Shown here: positions 6,842-8,781 of the stretch, piece after piece | How the letters are laid out: each line of letters begins with the position of its first letter | Numbering within the stretch: the stretch's first letter is position 1 | Assembly (NCBI GenBank): GCA_020721485.1 | Contig: DYMR01000055.1 | Location: forward strand, 1 to 8,781 | Length of the DNA stretch: 8,781 nt | Origin: Halothiobacillus neapolitanus | Lineage (GTDB): Bacteria; Pseudomonadota; Gammaproteobacteria; Halothiobacillales; Halothiobacillaceae | Reading direction: 5' to 3' | Program-made: the position numbers and the translations under genes | Notes under the pieces: generated by a model | What the model was told of the DNA's origin: nothing | Databases searched by the model: none | The model's input: only the letters and a program-made list of their open reading frames with translations

Positions 6842-7588
6842 TTGTATTGGTTGGATCCGACTCGTCTGGTGTCGATGCCCGCTGCCGGTTGGCGCGGGGT
6901 GATGCAGCGTTTGCGGGCGCACATGCCATTCAAAGCGCTGGGGACGACGGCGTTCATGACCGGCTTTTTTCTGATTTATCTGCACTTGCTGCATCACCCC
7001 GTGCACCCCGTGACGATCATGCCCTTGACGCCGATCGACCACTGGTTGGGGTTTTTCCCGCAAAGCCTGTTGATTTATTTAACTTTGTGGCTGTATGTCT
7101 CCTTGCCGCCGGCGTTAATCTGGTCGCGCCCGGTGCTGTTTGGCTATGGCGTGTCGATTGCCTTGGTGTGCGCGGTCGGCCTGTGGATTTTTTGGCAATG
7201 GCCGACGGCGGTGCCGCCACCGGAGATTGATTGGGCGCGCTACCCCGGTTTTGCCTCGTTGAAAGCGGTGGACGGCACCGGCAATGCCTGCCCTTCGCTG
7301 CATGTGGCCACGGCGGTGTTTTCTGGCATTTGGCTGCATTTTTTGCTGCGGCAAATGGGTTTTTCGCGCCGTTGGCAGTGGGGCAATGCCCTGTGGTGCG
7401 CGGCGATTGTGCTGTCCACCCTTACCACGCGCCAGCATGTTTTTTGGGATGCCGCCGCCGGCGCGGCGCTTGGCGCGGTGGTGGCGTGGCCGTCTTTGGC
7501 GGTGTTGTGGCGCAAGGAGGCACGGGCGAGCGGTACAATGCCGCGCGAGATGACTTCGCCAAAACCCCTGAATCGCAGCCATGAGTGA
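6842..7588 (+). CDS. PAP2-superfamily integral membrane phosphatase or phosphotransferase
   Basis: Predicted 248-residue multi-pass membrane protein of the PAP2 (phosphatidic acid phosphatase type 2) superfamily, which hydrolyses or transfers lipid-linked phosphates. Hydrophobic segments lie at about 33-50, 72-91, 97-118, 152-169, 182-195 and 204-223. Motifs are ACPSLHVA (149-156, His154), in the place of the usual PSGH block and like the SLHVA of Aur1/Ipt1-type members, and TTRQHVFWDAAAG (195-207, Arg197, His199, Asp203), the C3 block with catalytic His and Asp. I see no clear N-terminal KX6RP block. The TTG start is chosen for the perfect Shine-Dalgarno sequence at 6830-6837; in-frame alternatives are GTG 6869 and ATG 6875. 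A longer open frame reaching back to 6608 runs through the halogenase and is rejected. The end overlaps the ketosynthase start by 8 bases. Substrate unknown; processing of a lipid-linked intermediate of the pigment is inferred. Confidence 0.82.
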   Translation: MYWLDPTRLVSMPAAGWRGVMQRLRAHMPFKALGTTAFMTGFFLIYLHLLHHPVHPVTIMPLTPIDHWLGFFPQSLLIYLTLWLYVSLPPALIWSRPVLFGYGVSIALVCAVGLWIFWQWPTAVPPPEIDWARYPGFASLKAVDGTGNACPSLHVATAVFSGIWLHFLLRQMGFSRRWQWGNALWCAAIVLSTLTTRQHVFWDAAAGAALGAVVAWPSLAVLWRKEARASGTMPREMTSPKPLNRSHE

Positions 7589-8781
7589 CGCTTTGCTCCC
7601 GATTTCCATCAGCGCCTTCACCCTGACGAATGCCCTAGGCGCGGGTTGTGCGGCCACGCGCGCGGCCTTGTTGGCGGAACGCAGCGGCTTGGCGCCCTGT
7701 GATTTTTTGGATGTGACCTTGCCCACTTGGATTGGCCGAGTGGCGGGGCTGGAAGATCACCCCATTGCCGGCGCTCTGGCGGACTTCGATTGCCGAAACA
7801 ATCGCTTGGCCGATTTGGCCTTGGCGCAGGATGATTTTATTGCGGCGGTCGAGGCGGCAAAGCGGCGCTGGGTCGCGGCGCGCATCGGTGTGCTCATCGG
7901 CACCAGCACTTCCGGGATTTTGCAGACCGAATTGGCGTTTCGCACCCGCGATCCGGTCACGGGCGAATTTCTGACGCCGTTGCATTATCGACACACGCAT
8001 GAGGTGTCTTCGGCGGCAGAATTTGTGCGGGCGCGGTTGGGTTTGAGCGGGCCGGTGCTGGCGATTTCGACGGCCTGTTCCTCCAGCGCGAAGGTGTTTG
8101 CCAGTGCCGCCCGTTGGTTGGCGACCGATCAGTGTGATGCGGTGGTCGTCGGCGGGGTCGATAGCCTCTGCCTCACCACGCTGTATGGCTTTGCTTCGCT
8201 CGAATTGGTGGCGCCGGGCGCGTGTCGTCCGGCGGATGCGGCGCGCGACGGCATCACCATTGGCGAAGCGGCCGGATTCGCCCTGTTGCAGCGCGCGGCC
8301 GATGCGCCCGAGGCGGATTTCGCCTTGCTGGGCTACGGCGAAAGCGTGGACGCGCATCATATGTCTACCCCGCATCCGGAGGGCGAGGGCGCGGCCTTGG
8401 CCATGCAGCGGGCGCTCGATCGGGCGGGTCTGGCTCCGTCGGACATTCAATACATCAACCTGCACGGCACCGCCTCGCGCACGAACGACAGCGCCGAGGA
8501 CAAAGCCGTGGCCAGCGTCTTCGGCCACACCGTGCCCTGTAGTTCCACCAAGGGCTGGACGGGGCACACCCTCGGCGCGGCGGGCATCACCGAAGCGATC
8601 ATCAGCCTGCTATGCATCGACGAGGGCTGGCTGCCGCGCAGCTTGAACACCGCGACGGTCGATCCCGCGTTCCGCGCGGCGATTTTGAGCGAATCGCGCC
8701 GCGCGCCCGTGGCGCGGGTGCTCAGCAACTCCTTTGGGTTCGGCGGGAATAACGCCAGCTTGATTCTGGGGCGAATGCCCG
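7581..8781 (+). CDS. Beta-ketoacyl-ACP synthase (KAS I/II type), 3' end cut by window edge
   Basis: Condensing enzyme of the thiolase fold that extends an ACP-bound acyl chain with malonyl-ACP. The 400 codons visible make a nearly complete protein. The catalytic triad is intact: Cys166 in STACSSSAK (163-171), His295 in NLHGTASRTND (293-303) and His329 in STKGWTGHTLGAAG (322-335) with Lys324. GITIGEAAGFALLQR (224-238), GYGESVDAHHMSTPHPEGEG (251-270) and the C-terminal SNSFGFGGNNASLILGR (382-398) are also typical. The intact Cys argues against a chain-length factor. The ATG lies within the last 8 bases of the PAP2 gene (ATGAGTGA) with no own Shine-Dalgarno sequence, so translation is probably coupled. 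By context it builds the polyene chain from a hydroxybenzoyl starter, not housekeeping fatty acids; the rest of the type II set should lie to the right. No stop codon is seen before the edge. Confidence 0.93.
   Translation, partial: MSDALLPISISAFTLTNALGAGCAATRAALLAERSGLAPCDFLDVTLPTWIGRVAGLEDHPIAGALADFDCRNNRLADLALAQDDFIAAVEAAKRRWVAARIGVLIGTSTSGILQTELAFRTRDPVTGEFLTPLHYRHTHEVSSAAEFVRARLGLSGPVLAISTACSSSAKVFASAARWLATDQCDAVVVGGVDSLCLTTLYGFASLELVAPGACRPADAARDGITIGEAAGFALLQRAADAPEADFALLGYGESVDAHHMSTPHPEGEGAALAMQRALDRAGLAPSDIQYINLHGTASRTNDSAEDKAVASVFGHTVPCSSTKGWTGHTLGAAGITEAIISLLCIDEGWLPRSLNTATVDPAFRAAILSESRRAPVARVLSNSFGFGGNNASLILGRMP

Noticed and set aside
6709..6957. N-terminal extension of the halogenase to ATG 6957
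   Set aside because: It would overlap the divergent promoter region and the PAP2 gene, and it lacks the strong ribosome binding site found before 6708. The FAD-binding fold begins shortly after 6708, as is normal for the family.
7534..7539. TACAAT, a possible -10 element before the ketosynthase
   Set aside because: No -35 at suitable spacing and no TGn extension; it sits within PAP2 coding sequence, and the overlapping start favours co-transcription.
7635..8567. 310-codon minus-strand open frame opposite the ketosynthase
   Set aside because: Shadow of the ketosynthase; composition is dominated by arginine, glycine and alanine with no recognisable fold.

Overview
This window carries the edge of an aryl-polyene (xanthomonadin-type) pigment cluster sitting directly upstream of the housekeeping gene ileS. 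The DNA is GC-rich with tightly packed genes. The IleRS aligns almost residue for residue with the E. coli type, including its C-terminal zinc site, and the pigment genes resemble those of xanthomonads and other Proteobacteria. A gammaproteobacterium is the likeliest source, but I cannot name a genus.

Layout. Minus strand, read from about 6708 down to 1: a flavin-dependent halogenase-like monooxygenase, a XanB2/FkbO-type chorismatase, an LPLAT-family acyltransferase, a family 2 glycosyltransferase, an 85 bp gap with a probable promoter, and then ileS, which runs off the left edge about 13 codons short of its end. The first four genes are joined by three consecutive 4-base ATGA stop/start overlaps, and only the first has a clear ribosome binding site. 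Plus strand, read from 6842: a PAP2-family membrane phosphatase with a TTG start, then a beta-ketoacyl-ACP synthase overlapping it by 8 bases and leaving the window close to its C-terminus. A 133-bp divergent control region (6709-6841) lies between the two operons and is rich in inverted and direct repeats.

How the genes may work together. The chorismatase would turn chorismate into hydroxybenzoate, the aryl starter. The ketosynthase would extend it, with an ACP, reductase and dehydratase expected beyond the right edge, into an aryl polyene. The halogenase would halogenate the aryl head; xanthomonadins are brominated. The LPLAT acyltransferase and the glycosyltransferase could attach the polyene to a lipid or sugar carrier in the membrane, and the PAP2 protein could remove or transfer a phosphate-linked head group. 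The pathway assignment rests on gene content and visible motifs; the final product is inferred.

No RNA genes, insertion sequences, CRISPR arrays or attachment sites were seen. No gene-free stretch exceeds about 135 bases. Long open frames opposite ileS, the halogenase and the ketosynthase are shadows of the real genes.
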